A DNA stretch of 14,178 nt from Candidatus Omnitrophota bacterium (lineage in GTDB: Bacteria; Omnitrophota; Omnitrophia; Omnitrophales; Aquincolibacteriaceae). Below the pieces are notes generated by a model. The model saw only the letters and a list, made by a program, of their open reading frames with translations, had not been told where the DNA came from and did not search any database. Shown here piece after piece: positions 1 through 7,528 of this stretch. Location: NCBI GenBank assembly GCA_023246985.1, contig JAHFHJ010000004.1, positions 16,723 through 30,900 on the forward strand. Reading direction: 5' to 3'. The stretch's first letter is position 1. Each line of letters begins with the position of its first letter. Both the position numbers and the translations under genes were made by a program.

Positions 1-1
1 A

Positions 2-553
2 TTAGAATCCCGGCTCGATGAGCCCGTGACTCTCGTCCTTGCGTTTATGGATCACATTCACAATGTTGGTATTCTGGTTCATGAAAACAAGAAAAGGCTC
101 CGGAGAGATCTCCAGCTGAAGGCTCGCCTCTTCGACCGACATCGGCTTGGGCGCGAACGCCGGTGAACGGACAATCTTCGGGTGATCTTCCGGCAGGATA
201 TTTTCCTCTTCGATCATGCCGAGAGCCCGGGCAACTTTCGCCGAATCTTTGGGGTTTTGTTTGTGATGATCTTTGGACTTCGCGCGGAATTTTTTCAACT
301 GTTTTTCGACGCGCTCATAGGCTTCATCCATCGCTGCGAAGATATTATCCTTGGCCTCTCCCATCCCGAAGGCGTGAAAATTCTTGGCCGCGAGCGTGAT
401 CTCGGCCTTAAAAATATACTTCTCCTTTTTAAGAAAAACATGCGCTTCTACGAGGCGCGGCGCGTATTTCTCGAATTTGGGAAGCCGCTCCTCCAGATGC
501 TCTTTCATGCCTTCGGTGATTTTAAGATTCTGTCCTGAAAAACGGATATCCAC
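2..553 (-). CDS. hpf: Long-form ribosome hibernation promoting factor (HPF/RaiA family)
   Basis: The 183-residue product has the two-domain layout of long HPF. Residues 1 to about 100 form the S30AE/RaiA-type domain, opening MDIRFSGQNLKIT with a basic stretch near residues 84-99. Residues about 130-183 form the C-terminal dimerisation domain, with SVEEASLQLE and the ending HKRKDESHGLIEPGF. In this family the N-terminal domain binds the 30S decoding region and the C-terminal domain pairs two ribosomes into inactive 100S dimers in resting cells. The start codon is GTG, chosen because the protein begins exactly at the family start and a strong AAGGAGGAC Shine-Dalgarno lies about 7 bases upstream. 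The gene is complete, ending at the left edge of the window. It follows lptB by 54 bases. In many bacteria rpoN lies between lptB and hpf, but it is missing here. Confidence 0.95.
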   Translation of the reverse strand: MDIRFSGQNLKITEGMKEHLEERLPKFEKYAPRLVEAHVFLKKEKYIFKAEITLAAKNFHAFGMGEAKDNIFAAMDEAYERVEKQLKKFRAKSKDHHKQNPKDSAKVARALGMIEEENILPEDHPKIVRSPAFAPKPMSVEEASLQLEISPEPFLVFMNQNTNIVNVIHKRKDESHGLIEPGF

Positions 554-560
554 GATGCTT

Positions 561-569
561 GTCCTCCTT
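561..569 (-). promoter_or_regulatory. Strong Shine-Dalgarno of hpf
   Basis: The minus strand reads AAGGAGGAC about 7 bases before the GTG at 553. It is the clearest ribosome binding site in the window and supports the GTG start of hpf. Most other genes here rely on overlap with the preceding gene, so this suggests hpf is translated independently of lptB. Confidence 0.75.
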
Positions 570-607
570 GGGGGTCTGGATGATCGTCCGGAAATTCGGG
601 CGCTGAA

Positions 608-1333
608 TTACGCCAAAATAAACCTTTCTCCCAGATAGATTTCTCTGGCCTTGGGATCGGAGGCAAGAAATTCAGAAGTTCCGGAAACTTCGACCTTGCC
701 TTCAAAAAGAAGATAAGAACGATCGGTAATCGAAAGCGTTTCGCGGACACTGTGATCCGTCAACAGAATGCTCAGCCCCTGAGCTTTGAGCCTTTGGAGG
801 ATTTTCTGCACTTCGAAGACCGCGATGGGATCCACGCCGCTGAACGGTTCGTCCAAAAGGATCAGCGCGGGGTTTGTGACCAGCGCGCGCGTGATCTCAA
901 GGCGGCGCCGCTCTCCGCCCGAAAGCGTATAGGCCTTGTTCTTCGCAAGATAAGCGATATCGAGATCGTTCAGAAGTCGCTTGAGGCGACGGTCGCGTTC
1001 TTCCTGCGGGATCTCCAGCGTTTCCAGAATCGCCATGATGTTTTCTTCGACGGTCAGTTTTCTGAAAATGGACGGCTCCTGCGACAGATAACCGATCCCC
1101 AGCCGAGCCCGCTCGAACATCGGAAGATTTGTGATGTCTTCGCCGCGGAAAAGGATTTGTCCGGAATCCGGACGAATGACGCCGACCACCATATAGAACG
1201 AGGTGGTCTTGCCGGCGCCGTTCGGACCCAAAAGTCCTACGATTTCGCCGCGCGAGACCTGAATGTTCACTCCGTTGACGACGGCGCGCCCCTTGTAGCT
1301 TTTTACGATATTTTTCGTCTCAAGGAGATTCAC
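608..1333 (-). CDS. lptB: LPS export ABC transporter ATP-binding protein LptB
   Basis: This 241-residue cytoplasmic ATPase powers LPS extraction from the inner membrane together with LptF and LptG, which are not in the window. Visible motifs are the Walker A GPNGAGKTT (residues 36-44), Q-loop Gln85, signature LSGGERRR (137-144), Walker B ALILLDEP (156-163) with the D-loop SGVDP, and switch His194 in LLTDHSVRET. Length and the TDHSVRET segment are typical of LptB rather than of other ABC ATPases. The start codon is GTG, and its last two bases plus the next A form the TGA stop of the preceding lptC-lptA gene (a 4-base GTGA overlap), implying translational coupling. It lies at the end of the Kdo/lipid A/Lpt gene run, directly after its periplasmic partners. 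Confidence 0.96.
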   Translation of the reverse strand: MNLLETKNIVKSYKGRAVVNGVNIQVSRGEIVGLLGPNGAGKTTSFYMVVGVIRPDSGQILFRGEDITNLPMFERARLGIGYLSQEPSIFRKLTVEENIMAILETLEIPQEERDRRLKRLLNDLDIAYLAKNKAYTLSGGERRRLEITRALVTNPALILLDEPFSGVDPIAVFEVQKILQRLKAQGLSILLTDHSVRETLSITDRSYLLFEGKVEVSGTSEFLASDPKAREIYLGERFILA

Positions 1334-2220
1334 GATCCGCGCGCTCCTTTTCCGAGGGATGAGGGGGTATCGCCGCTGAAATAAAGGGCCTCGGTATCCC
1401 CGCCCAGGATGATCCGCCCTTCGTCCGCCAGATAGATCACGCTGTCCGAATAGGTCTTGTTGCCGTCCGGATTTGCGATCACCACGTCCCCCGCGGCCAC
1501 GATCTTGGAGACCCGGCGGCTCACGCGGTTGTAATAGACGTCCATGGTATTGGCCGTAAGTTTCCCCCGCGAATCCTGCGCCACAACGTTATCTTTAAAA
1601 TGCGCGATGTTCTTTTCGTAATCAATCACAAGAGTCCCGTCGCAGGTGATCGTCGTCGGCCCGGTCTTTTTGTCCTCGGGGTTCTGCACCACCACGGTCA
1701 CATTCTTCTGAAACTTTACTTTCTTTAAACGCGTATCGGCCCGCGCGCCGGTACCTTCCACATTGATGTTGTCCTTCTTGACCTGGGTCGGCAGATCCGT
1801 CTCCACGATATGCTCCGAGGGATGCAGGTCCAGAGCCTCCGTCATGAGCCGGGTTCCGTCATCCGTCGTGGCCACGACATTCTGCTCGATATGGATCTTG
1901 TTCTTTTTCTTGTCGTACTCTCCGCGGTCCGCGGTCACGGTCACCGGCACTTCTTCGGCATAGGCCTTGGCCATCACATTCATCAGTTGAACCGTATTGG
2001 AAAGAATATCCGCCGAATCGCCTTCGATCTCAATCTCGCGCTGGCCCTCGGGGGTATATTTGGTAAATGAAAAAGAGAAAACTTTTTGCGGTCTTTTTTC
2101 AGAGGGTTTCTCCGCGACGCGTTCCGCGCGTTGTTTGCGGGTGATGACCACCTGCGCCTGAACAAAGAACACGTAGAACACCACCAGTGCGGCAAAAATA
2201 AAAATAAGACGTTTGATCAT
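1330..2220 (-). CDS. Fused LptC-LptA-like LPS transport protein
   Basis: The 296-residue product starts with an uncleaved-looking membrane anchor (residues about 4-24, IKRLIFIFAALVVFYVFFV). About 100 residues of LptC-like sequence follow (FSFTKYTPEGQREIEIEGDSADI, then the mid-region TADRGEYDKKKNKIHIEQNV). The second half, roughly residues 140-290, is OstA/LptA-like: short beta repeats such as VEGTGARADTRLKKVKFQKNV, CDGTLVIDYEKNIAHFKDNV and LTANTMDVYYNRVSRRVSKI. LptC and LptA normally form the periplasmic beta-jellyroll bridge that passes LPS from LptBFG to LptD. Having both in one chain would tether the bridge to the inner membrane. The ATG overlaps the stop of the acyltransferase gene by 4 bases (ATGA), and the gene in turn overlaps lptB. 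The fusion reading is from sequence pattern; a single long LptC with several OstA repeats is the alternative. Confidence 0.85.
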   Translation of the reverse strand: MIKRLIFIFAALVVFYVFFVQAQVVITRKQRAERVAEKPSEKRPQKVFSFSFTKYTPEGQREIEIEGDSADILSNTVQLMNVMAKAYAEEVPVTVTADRGEYDKKKNKIHIEQNVVATTDDGTRLMTEALDLHPSEHIVETDLPTQVKKDNINVEGTGARADTRLKKVKFQKNVTVVVQNPEDKKTGPTTITCDGTLVIDYEKNIAHFKDNVVAQDSRGKLTANTMDVYYNRVSRRVSKIVAAGDVVIANPDGNKTYSDSVIYLADEGRIILGGDTEALYFSGDTPSSLGKGARGS

Positions 2221-3149
2221 GAGCGTTTCACTGTCTCCTTAAGTTCCGTTTGGGACGCCGTTTTCCAGCGGTCATGCATCCATCCCCACTGATCCGGATA
2301 CTCGCGGATCACCTCTTCAAATTTTTTCATCCAAGCTTCGGTGTATTTCCGGATGGAAGTTTGCCGGTCCCCATGCTCGACGCGCGGCCGCAACACATCG
2401 CCCAAAAGAAGTTTGTAGCGATTCCCCGGCATCCGGACCATAAAGGCCGGAAGGATCGGCGCTTCCGCCGCCATCGCGATCTTCACGGGAGCGACGGTGG
2501 TAAAAGCCGGGACCCCAAAAAAATCCGCAAAGATACCGCGCACCCGGTCCCTATCCTGATCGGGCAAAAGCCCCACGATCTCACCCGCCTTGAGGTGCTT
2601 GTGGATTTTCCGGACGGCCTCATCTTGATAAATCGTCTGAACTCCCACGGAAGCGCGCAACCCTACGATCCATCGGTTGTACGGCTCATAATAGATCCGC
2701 CGACCGACCACGCCTCCCCGGAAACCCTGAAGGCCGAGGATGCCGGCCAAAAGTTCCCAGTTTCCCACGTGCGCCGTCATTATAATGAGCCCCTTCCCTT
2801 CTTGCAAAATATCTTTGCAGACGGAATAGGCCTCCCCGGTCTCCACAAAAGAGTCTGCCTTTTCGCGCGAAAGCCGCGCGAAACGCAAAAAATCAACGGC
2901 CGTCTGAAGCATATGCCCCATGACCCGGCGGCCGATCGTTTCCTGCTCCCCCGGGGTTTTCGTATCCCCATAGGCAAGCTTCAGGTTTTCAAGAATCTTC
3001 GTTCTTTGCCGCGAAACAAGCTCAAAACTCAAATGTCCCGCGCCCCTCGCCAGTGCGAGAGCCCAGTCGCGCGGCAGAATCAGCAATATTCCCGCCCCAA
3101 GACGGGTTAAAAGATAAAGTGGATAACGGTAGAACCTGCGCTTGGCCAT
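2217..3149 (-). CDS. lpxL: Lysophospholipid/lipid A acyltransferase (LpxL/HtrB family)
   Basis: This 310-residue protein of the LABLAT acyltransferase family probably adds a secondary fatty acid to Kdo-lipid A precursor at the inner membrane. A hydrophobic N-terminus (YPLYLLTRLGAGILLIL, residues 10-26) suits a membrane anchor. The catalytic H-x4-E motif is HVGNWE (His127, Glu132) inside LIIMTAHVGNWELLAGI. A further conserved block is LLPDQDRDRVRGIFADFFG (about 194-212), followed by PAFTTVAPVKIAMAAEAPI, and the C-terminal YPDQWGWMHDRW segment is typical. The gene starts 7 bases after kdsD and overlaps lptC-lptA by 4 bases. Family membership is clear. Which acyl chain it adds, and whether it acts before or after Kdo addition, cannot be read from sequence, so the symbol names the family only. 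Confidence 0.88.
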   Translation of the reverse strand: MAKRRFYRYPLYLLTRLGAGILLILPRDWALALARGAGHLSFELVSRQRTKILENLKLAYGDTKTPGEQETIGRRVMGHMLQTAVDFLRFARLSREKADSFVETGEAYSVCKDILQEGKGLIIMTAHVGNWELLAGILGLQGFRGGVVGRRIYYEPYNRWIVGLRASVGVQTIYQDEAVRKIHKHLKAGEIVGLLPDQDRDRVRGIFADFFGVPAFTTVAPVKIAMAAEAPILPAFMVRMPGNRYKLLLGDVLRPRVEHGDRQTSIRKYTEAWMKKFEEVIREYPDQWGWMHDRWKTASQTELKETVKRS

Positions 3150-3156
3150 GAGCGGA

Positions 3157-4128
3157 TCAGACCCGTCCCGCCCTCATCAGGTCTTGAACATCCAGGAGAC
3201 CCACGACGCGCCGGGCTTTGTCCACCACCGGAAGTTCATCGATGCGGAGAGTCTCCATGATATGGAACGCCTCTTCCGCGAGCTTATCTTTCTGAATAAA
3301 GCGCGGCTTGAGCGTGGCCCATCGGATCACGGGCCGGCTTAGGATTTTTTCTCCCTGCGACTTGAGATGGCGCCGGAGATCTCCGTCCGTAAAAACGCCG
3401 GCGAGCTTTCCCTGGGCATTCACGATCGTGCAGCTGCCGGCCCGGGAAGCCGTGATCTTGAGAAGCGCCTGACGCACGGTCGTTTTGACTCCCACGATCG
3501 GATTCGACTTCCCCGTACGCATGATGTCCCCGACCTTCAAAAGCTTTCTTCCGAGACTGCCCGCCGGATGAAGTTCCGCGAAATCCTCGGAACGGAAACC
3601 TTTTTTCTTGAGAAGCGAAAGAGCGAGGGCATCCCCCATCGCGAGAGAAACCGTGGTCGAAGTCGAAGGGGCCAAATTCAAAGGGCACGCTTCCCGGCGC
3701 ACGCCAAGATCCAGCACAATGTCCGCATGACGGCCGAGCGTGGATCCCGGAACGCTCGTGAGGGCAATGAGTTTCACGCCTTTTTTCTTAAGGAGCGGCA
3801 AAAGCCTCACGATCTCTTCGCTTTCCCCGCTTTGAGAGATCGCCATCATAAGGTCTTGGGAGGTCACCATTCCAAAATCGCCGTGCACCGCTTCCGCGGG
3901 ATGAAGATAAAAGCTGGGCGTGCCGGTGGAAGCCAGAGTCGCCGCGATCTTGCGGGCGATAAAACCCGGCTTTCCCATCCCGGTAAGGATCACGCGGCCT
4001 TGACACTCCGCCATCCCCTTGACCGCCGTCTCAAAATCCTTGCCGATCCTGGAACGAAGACGCGAAATGGCAAGGGCTTCGATCTTCAAAACTCCTTGAG
4101 CGAGCCGAATGACGCTTGATTTTTTCAT
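3157..4128 (-). CDS. kdsD: Arabinose-5-phosphate isomerase (KdsD/KpsF)
   Basis: This cytoplasmic enzyme interconverts ribulose-5-phosphate and arabinose-5-phosphate, the first committed step toward Kdo. The 323 residues show the expected order: a SIS sugar-isomerase domain (about 35-175) and a tandem CBS pair (about 203-260 and 268-320). SIS landmarks are ILTGMGKPGFIARKIAATL, the HPAEAVHGDFGM block, ISQSGESEEI, and LAPSTSTTVSLAMGDALA, followed by the conserved FAELHPAGSLGRKL. CBS landmarks are VFTDGDLRRHL and ELPVVDKARRVVGLLDVQDL. Length equals that of E. coli KdsD to within a few residues. It begins 3 bases after the kdsA stop and is followed 7 bases later by the acyltransferase, so it sits immediately next to the enzyme that uses its product. 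Confidence 0.96.
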   Translation of the reverse strand: MKKSSVIRLAQGVLKIEALAISRLRSRIGKDFETAVKGMAECQGRVILTGMGKPGFIARKIAATLASTGTPSFYLHPAEAVHGDFGMVTSQDLMMAISQSGESEEIVRLLPLLKKKGVKLIALTSVPGSTLGRHADIVLDLGVRREACPLNLAPSTSTTVSLAMGDALALSLLKKKGFRSEDFAELHPAGSLGRKLLKVGDIMRTGKSNPIVGVKTTVRQALLKITASRAGSCTIVNAQGKLAGVFTDGDLRRHLKSQGEKILSRPVIRWATLKPRFIQKDKLAEEAFHIMETLRIDELPVVDKARRVVGLLDVQDLMRAGRV

Positions 4129-4131
4129 GGC

Positions 4132-4956
4132 TTAATTTTTCTCGATCGCATATTTTTTGAGCGCGATCAGTCGGGTCAATAAGGATCCGAGCCTGGAAAG
4201 CGCCAGCGCGTTCGGCCCGTCCGAAAGCGCCTTGGAAGGATTCTCGTGAATCTCCATAAAAACGGCGTCCGCTCCGGCCACCACCGCGCAGCGCGCAAGC
4301 ATCGGAATGAATTCCGACATGCCGCCCGAGGCCGTGCCCTGTCCGCCCGGGATTTGCACCGAATGCGTGGCGTCATAGATCACGGGATATCCGAACCCGC
4401 GCATAATGGGGATCGCCCGGAAATCATTGACAAGGTTATTGTAGCCAAAACTCGTGCCGCGTTCCGTGAGAAGGATCTTTTTGCATCCCGCTTCTTCGAG
4501 CTTGCGAATCATGTTCTTTGCTTCCCACGGGGAAAGAAATTGACCTTTTTTCACATTGACGATCCGACCCGTCGCCGCGGCCGCAAGCAAGAGATCGGTT
4601 TGGCGGCAAAGAAATGCCGGGATCTGAAGGATATCGGCAACCTCGGACGCCGGTCCGGCCTGCTCGGACGTGTGAAAATCCGTCAGAACGGGAAGCCGGA
4701 ATTCTTTTTTGACGCGCGCGAGAATCTTCAACCCTTTTTCAAGGCCGGGACCGCGGAACGAACGGATCGAGGAACGGTTCGCCTTATCAAAGCTTGCTTT
4801 AAAAACATACGGAACTCTAAGCGCGCGCGTAATCTTTGAGATCTTTTCCGCAAGGCGCAAGGTACTTTTCTCATCCTCGATCACGCACGGTCCGCCGATC
4901 AGGACGAGCTTGCGCGGATTCCCAAAGACGATAGACCCTAAAATAACTTTATGCAT
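4132..4956 (-). CDS. kdsA: 3-deoxy-8-phosphooctulonate synthase, metal-dependent type (KdsA)
   Basis: KdsA condenses phosphoenolpyruvate with arabinose-5-phosphate to give Kdo-8-phosphate in the cytoplasm. The start at MHKVILGS gives 274 residues, the usual family length. An upstream in-frame start at 5133 would add a low-complexity, Arg-rich 59-residue extension lying inside pyrG and is rejected. Motifs include VLIGGPCVIEDE, KASFDKANRSS, VLTDFHTSEQA, NVKKGQFLSPW, RGTSFGYNNLVNDFR, DATHSVQIPGGQGTASGG and FMEIHENPSKALSDGPN. Cys24, His198, Glu235 and Asp246 match the four metal ligands of the Aquifex-type enzyme, whereas the E. coli-type enzyme has Asn at the Cys position, so this is predicted to need a divalent metal. 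It overlaps the pyrG end by 8 bases and precedes kdsD by 3. Confidence 0.95.
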   Translation of the reverse strand: MHKVILGSIVFGNPRKLVLIGGPCVIEDEKSTLRLAEKISKITRALRVPYVFKASFDKANRSSIRSFRGPGLEKGLKILARVKKEFRLPVLTDFHTSEQAGPASEVADILQIPAFLCRQTDLLLAAAATGRIVNVKKGQFLSPWEAKNMIRKLEEAGCKKILLTERGTSFGYNNLVNDFRAIPIMRGFGYPVIYDATHSVQIPGGQGTASGGMSEFIPMLARCAVVAGADAVFMEIHENPSKALSDGPNALALSRLGSLLTRLIALKKYAIEKN

Positions 4957-6646
4957 GCGCTTCGCCGTTCTCCCGCGGCGGGGCTTGCTCCGCAAGGACT
5001 TCCGGAATCGCGGGCGCGGGAATCCCGGCGCCATGCGCTTCCTGATAAAACAGGGCATGGCGGATGAATTCCTGGAAAAGCGGGTGGGCCCTGTCCGGTT
5101 TGGATTTAAACTCCGGATGGAACTGAACCGCAAGGAACCACGGATGATCTTCCAACTCGATTATCTCGACGAGCTTGCCGCTTGGGGAAATGCCGGAAAG
5201 TTTCATTCCGGCTTTTTGAAATTTTTCGCGGTATTCGTTATTAAACTCATAACGGTGGCGATGACGCTCCGAAATCTCGTCCGCTTTGTAAGCCTTGTGC
5301 GCGAGCGTATCTTTTTTGACCTGGCATGGAAAGGCGCCGAGCCTCATGGTGCCTCCCATATCTTTCACGTTCTGCTGTTCTTCCAGAAGGCTGATCACCG
5401 GGAACGGCGTCTTCTTGTTAAACTCCGTGGAATGCGCTCCCTTCATGTCTAACGCATTGCGCGCAAACTCGATCACCGCGCACTGCATCCCGAGACAGAT
5501 TCCGAAAAAGGGCACTTGGCGCTCGCGGGCAAATCGGATCGCGTTGAGCTTGCCCTCGATCCCCCGCGTCCCAAACCCGCCCGGCACCAGAATGCCGGAA
5601 ACACCCTGAAGCTGTCCCATCGCCCGCGCGCTCTCGAGCTTTTCGGAATTGATCCTCTTGATCACCACGCCGGTATCGTTGGCGATCCCGCCGTGTTTCA
5701 AAGATTCGCAGACGGACTTGTAGGCGTCCTGAAGCTCAATGTACTTGCCGACCAGGGCAATCTTGACCCATTGTTTCGGATGAAGCGCCTTATCGACCAC
5801 GTTTTTTTTCCAATGCTGCAAACTTCCCGACTTGTATTCGATCTTAAGTTTTTGACAAATGACCTTGTCAATTCCTTCGGCCTTGAACGCGAGCGGACAT
5901 TCGTAGATCGACGCCACATCGCGAGCCTCGATCACGGCTTCGGACTCGACATTACAAAAAAGCGCGATCTTATCCTTCATCGCCTGATCGATCTTCTTCT
6001 CCGTACGGCAGATCAGAATGTCCGGTTGGATACCAATCTCGCGAAGGGTTCCGACGCTGTGCTGCGTGGGCTTGGTCTTGAGCTCTCCGGCGGCCTTGAT
6101 ATAGGGAACGAGCGTCAGATGGATAAAAAGGGAATTCTCGCGGCCGACCTCATGGCGAAATTGTCTTGCGGCCTCCAGGAACGGCAGGGATTCGATGTCG
6201 CCGGCCGTACCGCCGACTTCCGAGATTACCACGTCGTAGCGCTTATTACGCGAGACCTCGCGAATGCGCTCCTTGATGGCGTTCGTGATATGCGGTACCA
6301 CTTGCACCGTGCCGCCCAAATAATCCCCGCGACGCTCCTTGGCGATCACGCTGTAATAGATTTGCCCGCTCGTCACGTTGTTCTCGCGGCCCAGCGTGCC
6401 GTGCGTAAAACGTTCGTAGTGCCCGAGATCTAAATCCGTCTCCGCGCCGTCATCGGTCACATAGACTTCCCCGTGCTGGTAGGGATTCATCGTCCCCGGA
6501 TCCACATTCAGATAAGGGTCCAGTTTCTGGAGCGCGACTTTGAGTCCCTTCGCCTCAAGGATCTTCGCGATGGACGCGGAGGCAATGCCTTTGCCCAGAG
6601 ATGAGACCACGCCGCCTGTGACAAAAATATGTTTTGGCATTTTCAA
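4949..6646 (-). CDS. pyrG: CTP synthase (PyrG)
   Basis: PyrG makes CTP from UTP, ATP and glutamine. The 565-residue protein has the N-terminal synthetase domain (about 1-270) with HIFVTGGVVSSLGKGI, DPYLNVDPGTMNPYQHGEV and SEVGGTAGDIESLPF. The C-terminal class I glutamine amidotransferase domain (about 295-535) has GGFGTRGIEGK, nucleophile Cys384 in FGICLGMQ, and His510/Glu512 in AVQFHPEFKSKP. The tail after residue 535 (about 30 residues, rich in Ala, Pro and Glu) is not conserved and overlaps the kdsA start. The ATG overlaps the kdsB stop by 4 bases (ATGA); Met3 is an equally plausible start. Placement between kdsB and kdsA makes biochemical sense because KdsB consumes CTP. A kdsB-pyrG pairing is also known in Chlamydia. 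Confidence 0.97.
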   Translation of the reverse strand: MKMPKHIFVTGGVVSSLGKGIASASIAKILEAKGLKVALQKLDPYLNVDPGTMNPYQHGEVYVTDDGAETDLDLGHYERFTHGTLGRENNVTSGQIYYSVIAKERRGDYLGGTVQVVPHITNAIKERIREVSRNKRYDVVISEVGGTAGDIESLPFLEAARQFRHEVGRENSLFIHLTLVPYIKAAGELKTKPTQHSVGTLREIGIQPDILICRTEKKIDQAMKDKIALFCNVESEAVIEARDVASIYECPLAFKAEGIDKVICQKLKIEYKSGSLQHWKKNVVDKALHPKQWVKIALVGKYIELQDAYKSVCESLKHGGIANDTGVVIKRINSEKLESARAMGQLQGVSGILVPGGFGTRGIEGKLNAIRFARERQVPFFGICLGMQCAVIEFARNALDMKGAHSTEFNKKTPFPVISLLEEQQNVKDMGGTMRLGAFPCQVKKDTLAHKAYKADEISERHRHRYEFNNEYREKFQKAGMKLSGISPSGKLVEIIELEDHPWFLAVQFHPEFKSKPDRAHPLFQEFIRHALFYQEAHGAGIPAPAIPEVLAEQAPPRENGEAHA

Positions 6647-7386
6647 TTCCTCGCGGGATTCGCGCTCAACCGTTTCTCGACCTCTCGCAGGTCCTCTTCC
6701 GTATCCACGCTGATGAAATCATACGCCGTTTCGATCACGCGAATGGAACGGCCCCTTTCAAGGATCCGTAATTGCTCCAGCTTTTCGACATCTTCCAGGA
6801 TTCCCGGCTCCCAGGCAACAAATTTTAAAAGAAAATCCCGGCGGTACCCGTACACGCCCAGATGTTTCAAAAAACTGAACGCGCGCTTTTGTTTTCCCTG
6901 GGAAAACGGGATCGCGGCGCGCGAAAAATAAAGAGCGTCACCCGCCGCGTCACAAACCACTTTGACGACATTCGGATTCCCGAAGCCGGCTTGATCCGTC
7001 ACGCGGACGGCCAGGGTTAAAACTTCCACGTCTTTTGATCTTCCGAAAACAGGCACCATGGCGTCAAGCGCTTGGGGGTCCACGAGCGGCTGATCGCCCT
7101 GGATATTGATCACGATATCGTGTTTGAAATGCTCCAGGACCTCGGCGACGCGCGAAGTGCCGTTCGGATGGTCCTGACGCGTCATGATCGCCCTGCCGCC
7201 GAATCCTTCGACCGCTTTTTGGATGCGCATGTCGTCGGTGGCTACGATCACCTCCGCGAGACGTTTCGCCCGCTTCGCGCGCTCCCACACGTGCTGGATC
7301 ATGGGCTTGCCGCTAATGGCGCGGAGGATCTTTTCAGGAAGACGCGTGGAACCTAACCGGGCGGGAATAACGCCAAGGGCTTTCAT
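6643..7386 (-). CDS. kdsB: 3-deoxy-manno-octulosonate cytidylyltransferase (KdsB)
   Basis: KdsB couples CTP and Kdo to CMP-Kdo, the activated donor for LPS inner core assembly. The start at MKALGVIPARLGSTRLPEK gives 247 residues, matching E. coli KdsB at 248. An upstream in-frame start at 7602 would add 72 residues translated from the rfaE1 end and an AT-rich repeat, and is rejected. Landmarks are the nucleotide-binding IPARLGSTRLPEK, VIVATDDMRI, VINIQGDQPLVD, NPNVVKVV, LYFSRAAIPF, KHLGVYGYRR and LEDVEKLEQLRILE. The usual GT-E/D-R triplet reads NGTSRVAEV here. The gene overlaps pyrG by 4 bases and is separated from rfaE1 by a 142-base repeat-bearing gap. An AGGA about 8 bases upstream may serve as ribosome binding site. 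Confidence 0.95.
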   Translation of the reverse strand: MKALGVIPARLGSTRLPEKILRAISGKPMIQHVWERAKRAKRLAEVIVATDDMRIQKAVEGFGGRAIMTRQDHPNGTSRVAEVLEHFKHDIVINIQGDQPLVDPQALDAMVPVFGRSKDVEVLTLAVRVTDQAGFGNPNVVKVVCDAAGDALYFSRAAIPFSQGKQKRAFSFLKHLGVYGYRRDFLLKFVAWEPGILEDVEKLEQLRILERGRSIRVIETAYDFISVDTEEDLREVEKRLSANPARN

Positions 7387-7528
7387 CAAAGGATCCTGAA
7401 ATCCCAATATCCGGGAAACAAGCCCCAAACAATGCCCAAAAACCAAGTTCCAAAACTCAAACGGTTTTGTTTGACGCTTTGAGATTTGAATATTGAATTT
7501 TGTTTGGTTATGGTGTTTTGGAAATGGG
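7387..7528. repeat. AT-rich nested inverted repeat between rfaE1 and kdsB
   Basis: This 142-base gap holds no gene. It is clearly more AT-rich than its surroundings. Its right part has an 8-base perfect inverted pair TTCCAAAA (7448-7455) and TTTTGGAA (7516-7523), with a nested pair CTCAAA (7456-7461) and TTTGAG (7478-7483). The left part has related CCAAT/CCAAA-type words (CCCAATATCC, CCCCAAACAA, CCCAAAAACC). From memory this resembles degenerate palindromic intergenic repeats common in some uncultivated bacterial genomes, but that is unverified. It could slow or process the mRNA between heptose kinase and kdsB. No promoter is convincing in it. Confidence 0.65.

Noticed and set aside
4957..5133. 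N-terminal extension of kdsA from a start at 5133
   Set aside because: It is an Arg-rich out-of-frame reading of the pyrG 3' end; the start at 4956 gives the normal 274-residue enzyme.
5516..6433. Long open frame on the plus strand opposite pyrG (about 305 codons), with similar long plus-strand frames opposite the acyltransferase (2250-3110), kdsD (3367-4119) and the DUF3108 gene (9064-9798)
   Set aside because: They lie entirely antisense to well-recognised enzymes, have no family motifs and no ribosome binding sites, and are expected as shadows in GC-rich coding DNA.
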